Positions 18,690 to 28,163 of a stretch of 64,000 nucleotides of DNA are shown piece by piece (the first letter of the stretch is position 1; each line of letters opens with the position of its first letter). The stretch is from an uncultured Commensalibacter sp. Its GTDB lineage: Bacteria; Pseudomonadota; Alphaproteobacteria; Acetobacterales; Acetobacteraceae. The stretch spans positions 117,245 to 181,244 of the forward strand of contig CAMPDW010000002.1 of assembly GCA_946699565.1 (NCBI GenBank). The letters are read 5' to 3'. A program made the translations under genes and the position numbers. Under the pieces are notes generated by a model, which was not told where the DNA came from, did no database searches, and worked only from the letters and a program-made list of their open reading frames with translations.

Positions 18690-19400
18690 GTTCTTTATAA
18701 AACACATCATACAATCTATGAACATTATACAATTACAAAAAAAGTCATCGTCTGTATTCTTTAGTAAAAGATATTCCTTACTAGTTGGAACGTCTGATCT
18801 TGGAGCAACAAAACTTGTTGAAACCTTATTCATTATTCTAAGTTTATCAGCAAAACACATACAATTTACACCTGATTTAATGCCCACCGATATTATAAGA
18901 AGTGAAGTTCTTAACGAGGATGAACAAGAAAACGTCATTTTTAGTTTACCCCTGAACCCGTCTTTTATCAATTTGTTATGGCAGATGAAATTAACTGCGC
19001 CAATCCTTACACCCAATCAGCCTTTTTGCAAGCTATGCAGGAACATTATATTTCTGTTTCAGGTCAAGATTATCCCCTGACACAACCATTTCATATCCTT
19101 GCCACCCAAAATCCTATTGAACAAGAGGGAACCTATCCTTTATCAAAAGCTCAGTTGAATTGCTTTATGATCTAGATTAATTTACGGTATCTTGATAAGC
19201 AATCAGAAAAGGCCATGGTTATCGCCACAATATTGACAAACAACTATAAATCTCAAAATATTATTCATAATAATTGAGCTTCTTCAAACATAAAAATGAA
19301 CCCGCCGCTTACCAATTGATAAAATGCTTATTGCTCAAATCCCTTTAACCAATAGAAATGCACGCCCTGAAACCACAACTTCCCTTTTATAAAACAATAT
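18690..19400 (+). pseudogene. Decayed MoxR-family AAA+ ATPase gene
   Basis: Homology to MoxR chaperone ATPases is plain but broken. One frame gives LGATKLVETLF and KHIQFTPDLMPTDIIRSEVL. A frameshift near 18960 leads to MADEINCANPYTQSAFLQAM (Walker B with sensor region) and HILATQNPIEQEGTYPLSKA. Stops begin at about 19173, after which RNARPETTTS is still recognisable. The Walker A lysine is gone: the expected GxGKT reads DLGAT. The 3' third is missing, replaced by DUF58 sequence. In intact genomes this ATPase serves a DUF58/von Willebrand-type operon in envelope stress or metal-cofactor insertion. Confidence 0.88.
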
Positions 19401-19409
19401 TTTTCAAGG

Positions 19410-19735
19410 AAAAAAAATAGTCAAAGCTTTTATTTATAATGTAATATCTCCTCTTTCACTCAATGGTGTTCTGATCCATCTTTACCAGCAGAACAAAATA
19501 CCTCTTAAAGGGATCATCGAATTTGATGGTCTTGAAAATAATGAACAACGCTTAACTTAAACAGTAAATGATCATATAATGAACAATTACAAAAAAGCTT
19601 GGCTTGCACATCAAACACTTATTCACGATTATTGTATTCAATCAGGCAATTTCTTTTTAACATATCAAATAAAAAAATTAATAAAAATTCTGTTGATAAA
19701 ATTAAGCAATTTCTTCACAAAAAAATAAAACGTTC
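19410..19735 (+). pseudogene. Remnant of a DUF58 protein gene (C-terminal part only)
   Basis: Only the end of a DUF58 gene survives. GVLIHLYQQNKIPLKGIIEFDGLE corresponds to the segment before the C-terminus of DUF58 proteins. After an in-frame stop, NNYKKAWLAHQTLIHDY and NFFLTYQIKKLIKILL match the closing helix and last strand (typically YRxALAxHxxxL followed by a FxLHRTD-like stretch). The first ~200 codons, and the MoxR 3' end, are absent between about 19390 and 19440, which points to an internal deletion. This is my reading of the family pattern without an alignment. Confidence 0.65.
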
Positions 19736-21431
19736 TTTCTTCCCCCTATTTTATTTCTTTATAAACTCAAAAATCCTATTCAAAATAATAATCGTATACT
19801 ACCTAATAATTATATGTTCTACGTTTGCTTATCCTGCGTTTACCTTAATTATAAGAATGACTTAACCTATTCTCATTATTTTGGATAATAATTAGGCTTC
19901 AACTTACTTTATGATCTCATTTTATACAGACTGTTCAACAAATTGTATTCCAAGCAAATTTAAATCGTACCCCAGTTTACTTATTATAAATAACACGCAA
20001 TGAACATAATGACTTCTTAAAATTTGATAAAACCTGAAAATACAGCAAAATCAACTAATCTAATTCATTCTTTACATCCCTATCCATGAGTCAGAGATCA
20101 ACAAGCCACGCCCAGTATTTTGAAAAATCTAACTCAAAAGCAAATTTATCAAAAAATTTTCTATTTATCGAATGGGATCCGTGAAAATACGCATTCAAGT
20201 TTATATACGATTTTAAATAAATTTAATAATTTTTATGAAATTGAATCACAAAAAAATTATTTCTATTATATTTTTAATTCGTAAATTAACCCATAAATAA
20301 AATGGATTCAAAATGGCAGGATATTTATATGTTTTTCTAGATCGATATTAACCCATTCTTTAACACAAACTTCTCCAAAAAATAAAACCCATGATCCCTT
20401 TTTGCTATTATCTTGTCTCATACAATACGATAGTTAAACGAGAAAATGGCATAGGAATAACCTCAAAATTTATTTAAATTTTCAAAAACATTTACCCTTG
20501 ACCCCATCTTTACCAATTGGAAAATTCCTATCCGATTGGCAGTTATTTTATTTTCAGTTTTATTGATTTTATTAGATCTCATTTTACAGATATTTATCAA
20601 TAAAATTAACCTTTATAAATATCATAAAGTATTTTTCGTTCCTTTTATTCTAACTTTATTTTCCATTCATCAAAGTTTTGCCCAAACAATTCCCGATGTA
20701 ATTTTACACGTAAAATTAAGCTATATTATTGCGCATCATTCGGATATTGACCAATTTTTACAAAAAGACTTATAGGCTTTATCTCAATATATTAATCAAT
20801 AAATGAATTTGCATCTTTCTCCCTGACGGAGTTAAGCCAAAACAACAGGATACTCTAATTTATTATCCTCTTTTATATTGGCCGATAACAAACAATATTG
20901 AACCCAATCCTCAAAGAGACAGAAATTTAAATAATTGTCTTAATCATGGAAGGAATCTTGATTTTAGACATACAAAAACACAATCCTAATTCAACAATTC
21001 AGCTCCTTCATCCGAAATTTTTTACCGATGAACCTATCAATACTCAACAATCCTTAAAAAAGTTACAGAAAATCTATTCATTTCACCTTTAACTTTATTA
21101 TCTGATCAGCATATTTTAAGTAAATGTTTTTACATTTTACATAATTTTCAAGGACAATATAATGCTATACCTATATGGATATCAAAAGCCAACCCTTTAA
21201 TCAATGATAGTGTAAGCTCTTTATAGTAAGTGAAAATAGTTAAGCTTATGCGTGGGCTTTAATTGATGATCAAATATTAACCCAGATTTTTTCCCAAATA
21301 CAGTAAAAAAACACATTCTAAGTTACCGTTTTGATATTAACCTTATTATTTACGCTATGACTAAAAATTATAAAATCAACCAAATTCATATGTATGTCCT
21401 CATAAAACATCTATGGAAATTTTCTGAATGA
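19736..21431 (+). pseudogene. Decayed DUF4159-domain membrane protein gene
   Basis: A large gene shredded by stops and frameshifts. Early pieces read as a hydrophobic helix and ILIILDNN. Next come FQANLNRTPVYLL and IFYLSNGI. A membrane segment with FAQ (20536-20690) precedes the DUF4159 domain. The domain core is clear at 20820-20900: LPDGVKPKQQDTLIYYPLLY and YWPITNN, then GQYNAIPIWISKANPLIND. The last stretch reads SYRFDINLIIYAMTKNYKIN and ends at TGA 21429-21431. This matches the usual partner of MoxR and DUF58 in alphaproteobacteria. The order and strand of the ancestral operon are preserved. Confidence 0.8.
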
Positions 21432-23445
21432 ATTTTCTTTCTTTTACAATCAATTAGCAGCTTTTTTTTATCTATAAAAATTCTTACCTTTCTAGGGATA
21501 TTCAATTTTATTGTTCTCTTAATTCGAGTTAAAAATAAGATCATATCAGAGAAATTTTTACTTTTTTTGTTTTTTTATTCCTTTTCACCTGATTATGAAA
21601 TCCAATTATCCATACAAAATAGGATACATCAAATTCCTCTAACCTTATTTATCGTTATGAATCAGCCCCAATCCATGATAATAAAAAATCGAATTGAAAT
21701 CGCAAATTCAGCATTAGAAAAATCAAAAAAAGAAATTCCATCAAATATTAAATTTTTTATGAATATTGGTCATCAGCCTTATCAGGGAACGCAAACTTTT
21801 ACAGCTATAGAACCTATTTTACAAAATGATCCATTCATTCATGACATCATAATTATCTCGGATAGACAACTTCATAATTTTCCAAACAAATTGATAATTC
21901 ATCACAAACAAATCCCTGTTAATTTTATTCTTTCCGCAGTCCATGAAGAAACGAATCGTAATCTTAAAATTTTACCTCCACCCTCATACACCATCATTGG
22001 AGAAAAAGCTAAAATTCAGATGCAAATTGATGATGTTCATAAACAAAAATTATAACAATTTAGTAACGAAATAAATCTTCACTTAAACTTATAAAACAAG
22101 TTCCAATTGATAAACCTTATGATTTAAGAATATCCATTCCTCATAGTGAGAAATATAATTACTTTAAAAGTCCTTGATCTAAAAACAGAAGCGAACTTTT
22201 TAAACAATCAACAAATAATAGAGATCAATGAAATAAGAAATAAACACAAAGTTTTGCCGATCTCCGATTTTTCTAATCAGAATACACAAAACTGAAGAAG
22301 TATTTTAAAATAAGATCCATCCATCAATCTCGTCCATTTCAATATTTTAAGAACATTGGAATAATTCATATCGAGTGAAAATAATCTTGTCCTGATCATC
22401 TTCCAAGTAGATAACTTGTTTTAAAAAAATTACCCTATTTTGATCTCGTTATATTGGATAACTTTGTAAAAACGCATTTTCTTCATCCTTTCTATATTGA
22501 AAATATCAAAAACTATGTAAAAAATAGAGAAAGTCTTTTTTATTGCTAGTTCAGAATATTTCAATCTTCCTCATTACAAAATTCTCCCTTGCAATCAATT
22601 TTACTAGCTACCATTTCATCCCTCCAAGATCTTATTACAACAGCTTTTATCGTTCATTTATCTAAACTAGAGAAAAACACCCTATCATTTCTTTTTTTTG
22701 GAACATTCAATACAAAATACAACAAATTGATCTCGCTATTTAAAAACAGATACTTTCAATGGACAAGCTGTATTAAAAACACCCAATCAATCTCTGCTCT
22801 TGATCTTGAATCTCATTTAATAAAGGAAGAATTGCTTTATTTCTTTCTGACCAAATGTGGCTCTGGTCAAAAAAGAACTGAATAGTCAACTAGAAAGCGA
22901 GCTATTATGATGCACATCCTATTGGTTGATGAAAGAACCTTCCCTAGAATTTACAACTATAACCACATCTCATAATAACCATCAATTAAAGATAAAGTAG
23001 AACAGTTTATTAGAAATGAACCCCAGAAATTTATAATTATTTCACCGTCTAATCGGACAATAAAACAAATAATCTAACCCAATCAAGGAATAAAACTATC
23101 AGATGATTTTACTAAACGAGAATTTAGAATTTGGAAAATTATTCATTACAATACCATGAAATATATCAAATCTTCTTTTTTGACCCTTTGGAATTTTCAG
23201 AGTTACATGTAACCATGGGGAAAATTAATTCTTTCTTACATCATAACAAGAAATATATTTATTGGCTTGGTAATAAGCCAAATAATCTTTATCTTCCTAA
23301 AATGCACGTTCATCACCCAAATTTATTTCAAAATTGTAAATTTTATATTAATGTTCCGCAGTATTTAGTTACTTTTGAAGAATATTCTAAAAATCAACCT
23401 ATTCCAAATTGGCTTTTTCTATTCCAACCTTGTGATGTCTTTTAA
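21428..23445 (+). pseudogene. Decayed large membrane protein gene (fourth gene of the MoxR operon)
   Basis: The ancestral start overlaps the DUF4159 stop by 4 bases (ATGA at 21428-21431), a relic of translational coupling, but a stop follows within 10 codons. The longest open piece (21567-22055) resembles the VWA-like part of the ~700-residue membrane protein of this operon: IVMNQPQSMIIKNRIEIANS, IIIISDRQLHNFPNK, ILPPPSYTIIGEKAKIQ. Further on, INKGRIALFLSDQMWLWSKK and CTSYWLMKEPSLE match the typical GRVALLLSDQxWLWARG and WLMKEPELE. The end is YIYWLGNKPNNLYL and NWLFLF near 23440. There are many frameshifts. Confidence 0.8.
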
Positions 23446-23540
23446 GTAGGTGGCATAAAGAAAATGTTTCTTATTGAGATATGATTTGGTAAAAGGAATA
23501 TAGGCTATAGGGTTTTAGTTTTTATCAAGAGCATAATTAC

Positions 23541-24152
23541 ATGAATTATCGATCTCGTTTATTATTTTTATTATCCTCTCTTGCAATTAGCGGATTTATT
23601 GCATCATCCATTTTATCTACTTCTGCACAGACAGTTAAGCCCGCACATTCCAATAAAACACCTTTTGCATCAAAAAACCCTAAACAAAATCATAATGCCA
23701 ATAATCAAAGTGCAAATAATAATAATGATGATTCAAATGATGATGATGATGATTCAAATGATGATGATAATAAAAATCCAACGCAATCACTTTTTGAAGC
23801 CATTAATGTTGGCAATCTTTATGCGGCTCAGGATGCCTTGAACCGAGGGGCTGATTTACACGCTACCAATATATTAGGTCAAACACCCTTAGAAATGTCC
23901 ATTGACCTTAATAGGGATCGTATTACTTTTCTACTCTTGTCCATGCGGGGTTATAATAATTCACCACAATCTTTAGGTTCTGACAGTGAGATCGCAACTA
24001 TTTCCATGAAAAATGACAAAGGATATTTATCCGTTAAAGGCAAAAACGAACATAAAACAACATCCAATAAAAATAAAACAAGCTTATATTCACGCTATAA
24101 CCATGAAATAACAAAACCAGAAATTGGTTTTCTTGGTTTCCATAAAAGTTAG
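23541..24152 (+). CDS. Secreted ankyrin-repeat protein with Asp/Asn-rich tract
   Basis: Function unknown. The 203 residues start with a signal peptide (about 1-30, hydrophobic LLFLLSSLAISGFIASSIL, likely cut near TSAQT). A low-complexity Asn/Asp tract (about 52-80) is encoded by repeated GATGAT/AATGAT units. One or two ankyrin-like helices (about 82-135) include LFEAINVGNLYAAQDALNRGADLHATN and GQTPLEMSIDLNR. A basic, Lys/Asn-rich tail follows. There is no clear ribosome-binding site. It is intact although it directly follows the ruined MoxR operon, suggesting a separate promoter and continued selection. It converges with ccrM, with 19 bases between. Confidence 0.7.
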   Translation: MNYRSRLLFLLSSLAISGFIASSILSTSAQTVKPAHSNKTPFASKNPKQNHNANNQSANNNNDDSNDDDDDSNDDDNKNPTQSLFEAINVGNLYAAQDALNRGADLHATNILGQTPLEMSIDLNRDRITFLLLSMRGYNNSPQSLGSDSEIATISMKNDKGYLSVKGKNEHKTTSNKNKTSLYSRYNHEITKPEIGFLGFHKS

Positions 24153-24171
24153 GATATTAAGATTTAGAATT

Positions 24172-25275
24172 TTATATCTTATTTGTTTTCATTGTATCAT
24201 TATATTCCGAACGTAAAACATCCAAAGCACATAAAATTCCATTTTTTTCAAAATGCCAAAATGTCCATCCATTACACGAGGGTGCATTTGTTACACATGC
24301 TCCTATTTTATGTATAGAGCCACGTTTATTACCACTAATAATTGTACTATCAGAAGTTACCGTTGCAAAAACACGCTTATTTTTATCCATTAAAATCGTG
24401 CCTGGTTGTATAAAACCTTGTTCAATTAAATTTCCAAAAGGAACCCTTGGAATTTCACGTTTAGAAGGCGTTACTTTAATATCATCCACAGATAAGGGCT
24501 TTTCATTTTTCACCCTTTGAACGGCAGCTTTCATATAATCTGGATGACGTTCGATACCTATAAATCGTCGTTGAAGTTTTTTTGCCACTGCTAAGCTCGT
24601 TCCCGTTCCAGCAAAAGGATCCAAAATAACATCATCTATATTGGTTGAAGATAAAATGACGCGATATAATAAGCTTTCTGGTTTTTGCGTTGGATGTAAT
24701 TTCAAGCCATGTTCGTTTCGAAGTCTTTCATTACCGGTACATAAAGGTAAAAACCAATCGGAACGCATTTGAATATCATCATTCAACGTTTTCATTGCTT
24801 GGTAATTGAAACAGTATTTACTATTAGCATTTTTCGCAGCCCATATTAAGGTTTCATGCGCATTTGTAAAACGTCTGCCTTTGAAATTAGGCATTGGATT
24901 GGATTTGCGCCATATGATATCATTTAAAATCCAAAAACCAAGATCCTGCAATATAGTTCCAATACGAAAAATATTATGATACGAACCAATAACCCAAATC
25001 GTACCATCTTTTCTTAACAATCTATGACATTCTTTAAGCCACCCTCGACAAAAACGATCATAAAATTCAAAGCTTTTAAACTTGTCCCAATCCTCATTAA
25101 CCCCATCGACAACGCTATCATCTGGACGACGTAATTCTCCCTGTAATTGCAAATTATAAGGCGGATCAGCAAATATACAATCAATAGATGTAGACGGAAT
25201 GGTTTTCATAATCTGTATACATTCGCCATTAAAAATTTGATCCAAAGGGATATTTAGTTTTACTGCTTCACTCAT
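24172..25275 (-). CDS. ccrM: CcrM-type adenine-N6 DNA methyltransferase (GANTC)
   Basis: Cell-cycle-regulated solitary methylase; homologues modify adenine in GANTC and coordinate replication and transcription in alphaproteobacteria. Class beta motif order: the catalytic DPPYNLQL (residues 37-44) comes before the AdoMet-binding DPFAGTGTS (about 215-223). The C-terminal ~85 residues form the CcrM extension (about 280-367, GTILMDKNKRVFATV and NGWTFWHFE), which aids target recognition. I place the start at ATG 25275 rather than the adjoining TTG at 25278, giving 367 residues against 358 in Caulobacter. It lies 5 bases after rnhB on the same strand, so the two are co-transcribed. No restriction partner is nearby. 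Confidence 0.94.
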   Translation of the reverse strand: MSEAVKLNIPLDQIFNGECIQIMKTIPSTSIDCIFADPPYNLQLQGELRRPDDSVVDGVNEDWDKFKSFEFYDRFCRGWLKECHRLLRKDGTIWVIGSYHNIFRIGTILQDLGFWILNDIIWRKSNPMPNFKGRRFTNAHETLIWAAKNANSKYCFNYQAMKTLNDDIQMRSDWFLPLCTGNERLRNEHGLKLHPTQKPESLLYRVILSSTNIDDVILDPFAGTGTSLAVAKKLQRRFIGIERHPDYMKAAVQRVKNEKPLSVDDIKVTPSKREIPRVPFGNLIEQGFIQPGTILMDKNKRVFATVTSDSTIISGNKRGSIHKIGACVTNAPSCNGWTFWHFEKNGILCALDVLRSEYNDTMKTNKI

Positions 25276-25280
25276 CAAAT

Positions 25281-25904
25281 TTATGACCTTATTCTCTGTG
25301 CTTTATGATCAACATCCATTGAAAATGAAAATTGCCTTACAGTTATAAATCCTTGACGATGATGAGGGGAACAACCATATTTTTTGATGGCCTCCCGATG
25401 CGTTACTGTTGGATAACCAACATTATGCTCCCACCCGTAATAATTCCATTTTCTAGCCAAACCCTGCATCAGCTTATCTCTTAAAACTTTTGCTATAATT
25501 GATGCTGCCGCAATAGAATATGAAAAGCCATCTCCTTTAATAATCGCCTGTGTCATACAACCAAAATCTGGAAAGAGCATTCCATCCACTAAAACAAGAT
25601 CAGGCTTTAAATTTAAATTTGATACTGCTCTTTTCATCGCAAGACTTGCAGCTTTTCGGATATTCAAAATAAAAATTTCATCAACGGACGCTGCTGCCAC
25701 ACCAATTTTAACCATCGGTAAATGATATAATATTTCATAAATTTTTTGTCTTACCGATGATTTTACTTTCTTTGAATCATCTAGAACAACTAATACATCG
25801 TTGGGAATATCACTTAAAAATACTACCGCAGCAGCGACGACTGGACCAGCCAGACATCCTATTCCCACCTCATCTACTCCTGCAATAGCGATTTTATTCA
25901 GCAT
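25281..25904 (-). CDS. rnhB: Ribonuclease HII, with GIG replacing the GRG motif
   Basis: Cleaves RNA in RNA-DNA hybrids and at single ribonucleotides in DNA. The catalytic pair is D11/E12 in GVDEVG. LVDG and the SIIAKVLRD helix supply the remaining acidic residues, and the 207-residue length is normal. The conserved G-R/K-G motif that contacts the ribose 2'-OH next to the cleavage site reads G14-I15-G16, an unusual substitution of the basic residue. Everything else appears intact, so it is probably expressed and folded, though single-ribonucleotide recognition could be altered. It precedes ccrM by 5 bases. Confidence 0.94.
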   Translation of the reverse strand: MLNKIAIAGVDEVGIGCLAGPVVAAAVVFLSDIPNDVLVVLDDSKKVKSSVRQKIYEILYHLPMVKIGVAAASVDEIFILNIRKAASLAMKRAVSNLNLKPDLVLVDGMLFPDFGCMTQAIIKGDGFSYSIAAASIIAKVLRDKLMQGLARKWNYYGWEHNVGYPTVTHREAIKKYGCSPHHRQGFITVRQFSFSMDVDHKAQRIRS

Positions 25905-25990
25905 TTTTTGTCAAATATAAATTAAAAATTATTTTCTATTTAATAAACTTACTATACTCAACGAGTCGCAAAAGGATAGTCCTAAAATGA

Positions 25991-26034
25991 ATAAAAATAA
26001 AAAAAGCTGTTAATAACTTTAATTAACAGCTTTT
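25991..26034 (-). terminator. Strong terminator of the amphipathic membrane protein gene
   Basis: A 13-bp perfect stem (26002-26014 with 26022-26034, core AAAAGCTGTTAAT) has a 7-base loop. On the minus strand it is followed by a long T-rich run (25991-26005). It is symmetric enough to work in both directions. It separates the small-protein genes from rnhB-ccrM. Confidence 0.8.
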
Positions 26035-26057
26035 AAAAAAAACAAATTTTAAAAAAA

Positions 26058-26477
26058 TTATTTTTTATATTTGCGTCGTTCACAACAACCTTTTAACATC
26101 TTGAATACAATCATTCCACCAATTAGAACAATCACTAAAAAAGCAACTGGATGATTACGAATAAAATTCATTACCGTTTCTATCTTGCCATTCGATCCAT
26201 ACAAACGTGAAAATTCATCATCTACAATACCAGCAAAATCTTCAAAACTTTGCCCCCTAGGCCGAGTTTTTCCCTTCATTTTATCCTTAAGATCTTGCCC
26301 ATTTTCTTTAGTCTGATTTGTAACATCTTGTAATTTATCTTTTAATTGATCAATTGTATCTTGTTTTTTATCTTGGGCTTGGTCCAGGGTATCTTGCATT
26401 TTATCTTTAGCATCATCAATTGCTCCCCCGACTTTTGCGCCAACTTTTTTTAAAGTGTCTTCCATATCTTTTGACAT
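26058..26477 (-). CDS. Small membrane-anchored protein with LEA-like amphipathic helix
   Basis: Function unknown. Residues 1-68 are a continuous amphipathic, Lys/Asp/Gln-rich helix built from near-repeats (DDAKDKMQDTLDQAQ, DQLKDKLQDVTNQ), like LEA or YqjD/DUF883-type stress proteins. A short hinge follows (TRPRGQSFEDFAG). One C-terminal membrane helix (about 109-127, VAFLVIVLIGGMIVF) ends in a basic, Cys-containing tail (GCCERRKYKK). The predicted form is a tail-anchored cytoplasmic helix. GGAGAGG precedes the ATG by about 3 bases. The neighbour at 26513-26674 encodes a soluble protein of similar composition, so the pair may act together in osmotic or desiccation stress (inference). Confidence 0.75.
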   Translation of the reverse strand: MSKDMEDTLKKVGAKVGGAIDDAKDKMQDTLDQAQDKKQDTIDQLKDKLQDVTNQTKENGQDLKDKMKGKTRPRGQSFEDFAGIVDDEFSRLYGSNGKIETVMNFIRNHPVAFLVIVLIGGMIVFKMLKGCCERRKYKK

Positions 26478-26512
26478 TTACCTCTCCGTATTTTATTTTA
26501 CTATTTAATGAT

Positions 26513-26674
26513 TTATTTTTTATTATTTTTGAATTTATCTTTAATTTCTTGTTTTATACTATCGTAATTATCTTTAGCATGGTCGACAACTTCTTGTAAT
26601 TTTTCTTTACTTTCTGTTACAGTATTCTCAACTTTTTCAGTCGTATTTTTAATAAAATTTTTTATAGTACTCAT
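26513..26674 (-). CDS. Small soluble amphipathic-helix protein (53 aa)
   Basis: Function unknown. The reading frame can be extended to 26704, but ATG 26674 is better supported because GAGGG lies 8 bases upstream of it. The 53 residues are almost entirely helical and rich in Lys, Glu and Val (VENTVTESKEKLQEVVDHAK, then DSIKQEIKDKFKNNKK). This resembles LEA/CsbD-type stress proteins, without a match I can name. It has no membrane segment. It lies upstream of the membrane-anchored relative at 26058-26477 by 35 bases on the same strand, so they are probably one transcript ending at the strong terminator at 25991-26034. Confidence 0.6.
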   Translation of the reverse strand: MSTIKNFIKNTTEKVENTVTESKEKLQEVVDHAKDNYDSIKQEIKDKFKNNKK

Positions 26675-26935
26675 GATTAAAACCCTCAAAAAAAATTTAA
26701 CCAATAGGTTATTGTAATTATGACAATTCCAATCTAAAAAGTCTATAAAATACTGAATTTTACTATATCTTTTGTAAATAAGGGTGACTTAAAATAAAAA
26801 ATACTTTTAATTAATCGAATAATTTTATATATCAATTCTTCAACAACAACGATTTATTCGATTATATTTAGTTTTGTTATTCTGTTTTCTAACGATATAT
26901 ATTTAATTAATGTTGTTTGATTAAAGTCTGTTATT

Positions 26936-28090
26936 ATGTCATTGTCCAAAAACACCTCTTTTTCCCATCCGTGGATCAAAAGACTTCTTATCGTTACTGT
27001 CAGTATTATAGTAATTTTATTACTTTATCGTTTTTATCGAACCTTTTTCCCCGTATCAACAAATGAGAATTTTACTGTTTCTCAACCAGTAGCAGCTACA
27101 ATTGTTAAAAAAAGTGAATTACCCGTTATTTTAACCGAACTTGGTACGGTTATTCCTATTTCCAATGTTACTGTTCAAACACGTGTATCAGGATATTTAC
27201 AAAACGTTTATTTTACAGAAGGGCAGGTTGTTAAGAAAAATGATTTACTAGCCCTCATTGATCCTCGTCCTTCTCAAGCTTTAAAAGCGCAATATGAAGG
27301 AACTTTAAAAGCAGATACAGCTTTATTACAACAAGCAAGATTAGATAATAAACGTTATCAAATTTTGTTAAAACAAAATAGTATCGCCCCAATGACTGCC
27401 CAAGATCAGCAATATAAAGTCGCCCAACTTGAAGGTCAGGTTAAAACAGATCAGGCTTTAATCAGTCAACAGGAACTTAATCTTATTTACTGCCATATAC
27501 GTGCACCTATAAGTGGTCGTATCGGTATTCGACAAGTTGATGCCGGAAATTATATTACGGAAGGTCAAAGCGGTGGATTGGCAACATTAACCCAAATGAC
27601 TCCCATTTCCGTAATTTTCACTTTACCGGAAAATCAATTAAGTATTGTGTTAGAATCTTTGAATGCAAAAAAAGAATTACCTGTTGAAGCATGGAATAAT
27701 GATAATACAGTTAAACTTGCAGAAGGTAAAACAAGTGTGCTCGATAGCCAAATTGACACCTCTACTGGTACTGTAAGGTTAAGGGCTATATTCCCGAATA
27801 CAAATTGGGAATTATTCCCGAATCAATTCGTTAATGCTCATTTGTATGTTAAAACGCTTAAGGATGTTTTAGTTTTACCCAATAATGCCATTCAAACAGG
27901 ACCAAATGGAACTTTCGTTTACATTATTCAGAATAACTCAACCGTAAAAGTACAAGACATACATACAGGATATAATGATGGTGAACACACAATCATTACT
28001 GCTGGCCTAAAAGAAAAAGATAAAGTTGTCATTGACGGTACCGATCAGTTACATGATGGTGCGAAAATTACCATCCCCGAAGGTTCATAA
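26936..28090 (+). CDS. mdtA: RND efflux periplasmic adaptor (MdtA type)
   Basis: Membrane-fusion protein that joins the RND pumps encoded downstream to the outer-membrane channel. A signal anchor lies at about residues 15-32. The first lipoyl half (VRTRVSGYLQNVYFTEGQVV-type segment, read here as TRVSGYLQNVYFTEGQVV) and an alpha hairpin follow. Then come the second lipoyl half (RAPISGRIGIRQVDAGNYI), a beta barrel, and the membrane-proximal domain (IQTGPNGTFVYII). The 384 residues fit the MdtA/AcrA family. It heads a four-gene operon and is followed by 73 bases before mdtB. The 231-base region upstream is AT-rich and must hold the promoter. No adjacent regulator gene is present. Confidence 0.94.
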   Translation: MSLSKNTSFSHPWIKRLLIVTVSIIVILLLYRFYRTFFPVSTNENFTVSQPVAATIVKKSELPVILTELGTVIPISNVTVQTRVSGYLQNVYFTEGQVVKKNDLLALIDPRPSQALKAQYEGTLKADTALLQQARLDNKRYQILLKQNSIAPMTAQDQQYKVAQLEGQVKTDQALISQQELNLIYCHIRAPISGRIGIRQVDAGNYITEGQSGGLATLTQMTPISVIFTLPENQLSIVLESLNAKKELPVEAWNNDNTVKLAEGKTSVLDSQIDTSTGTVRLRAIFPNTNWELFPNQFVNAHLYVKTLKDVLVLPNNAIQTGPNGTFVYIIQNNSTVKVQDIHTGYNDGEHTIITAGLKEKDKVVIDGTDQLHDGAKITIPEGS

Positions 28091-28163
28091 ATCTTCTAAA
28101 TAAATTATTATAGAGTCTTATATTTAATTAATTAAGTATATTCTTCCACGAACAGAGTTTTCA

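Noticed and set aside
18669-19016. 115-residue minus-strand ORF near 18.8 kb
   Set aside because: It is antisense to the MoxR remnant, whose plus-strand reading gives clear homology. The minus-strand translation is not protein-like.
23720-23780. Repeated GATGAT/AATGAT units as a possible CRISPR or satellite array
   Set aside because: The repeats are triplet-based, have no spacers, and lie in frame inside an intact coding sequence, encoding an Asp/Asn tract.
24172-25904. ccrM and neighbours as a restriction-modification or defence island
   Set aside because: The methylase has the CcrM C-terminal extension, sits with rnhB as in many alphaproteobacteria, and no restriction or other defence gene is nearby.
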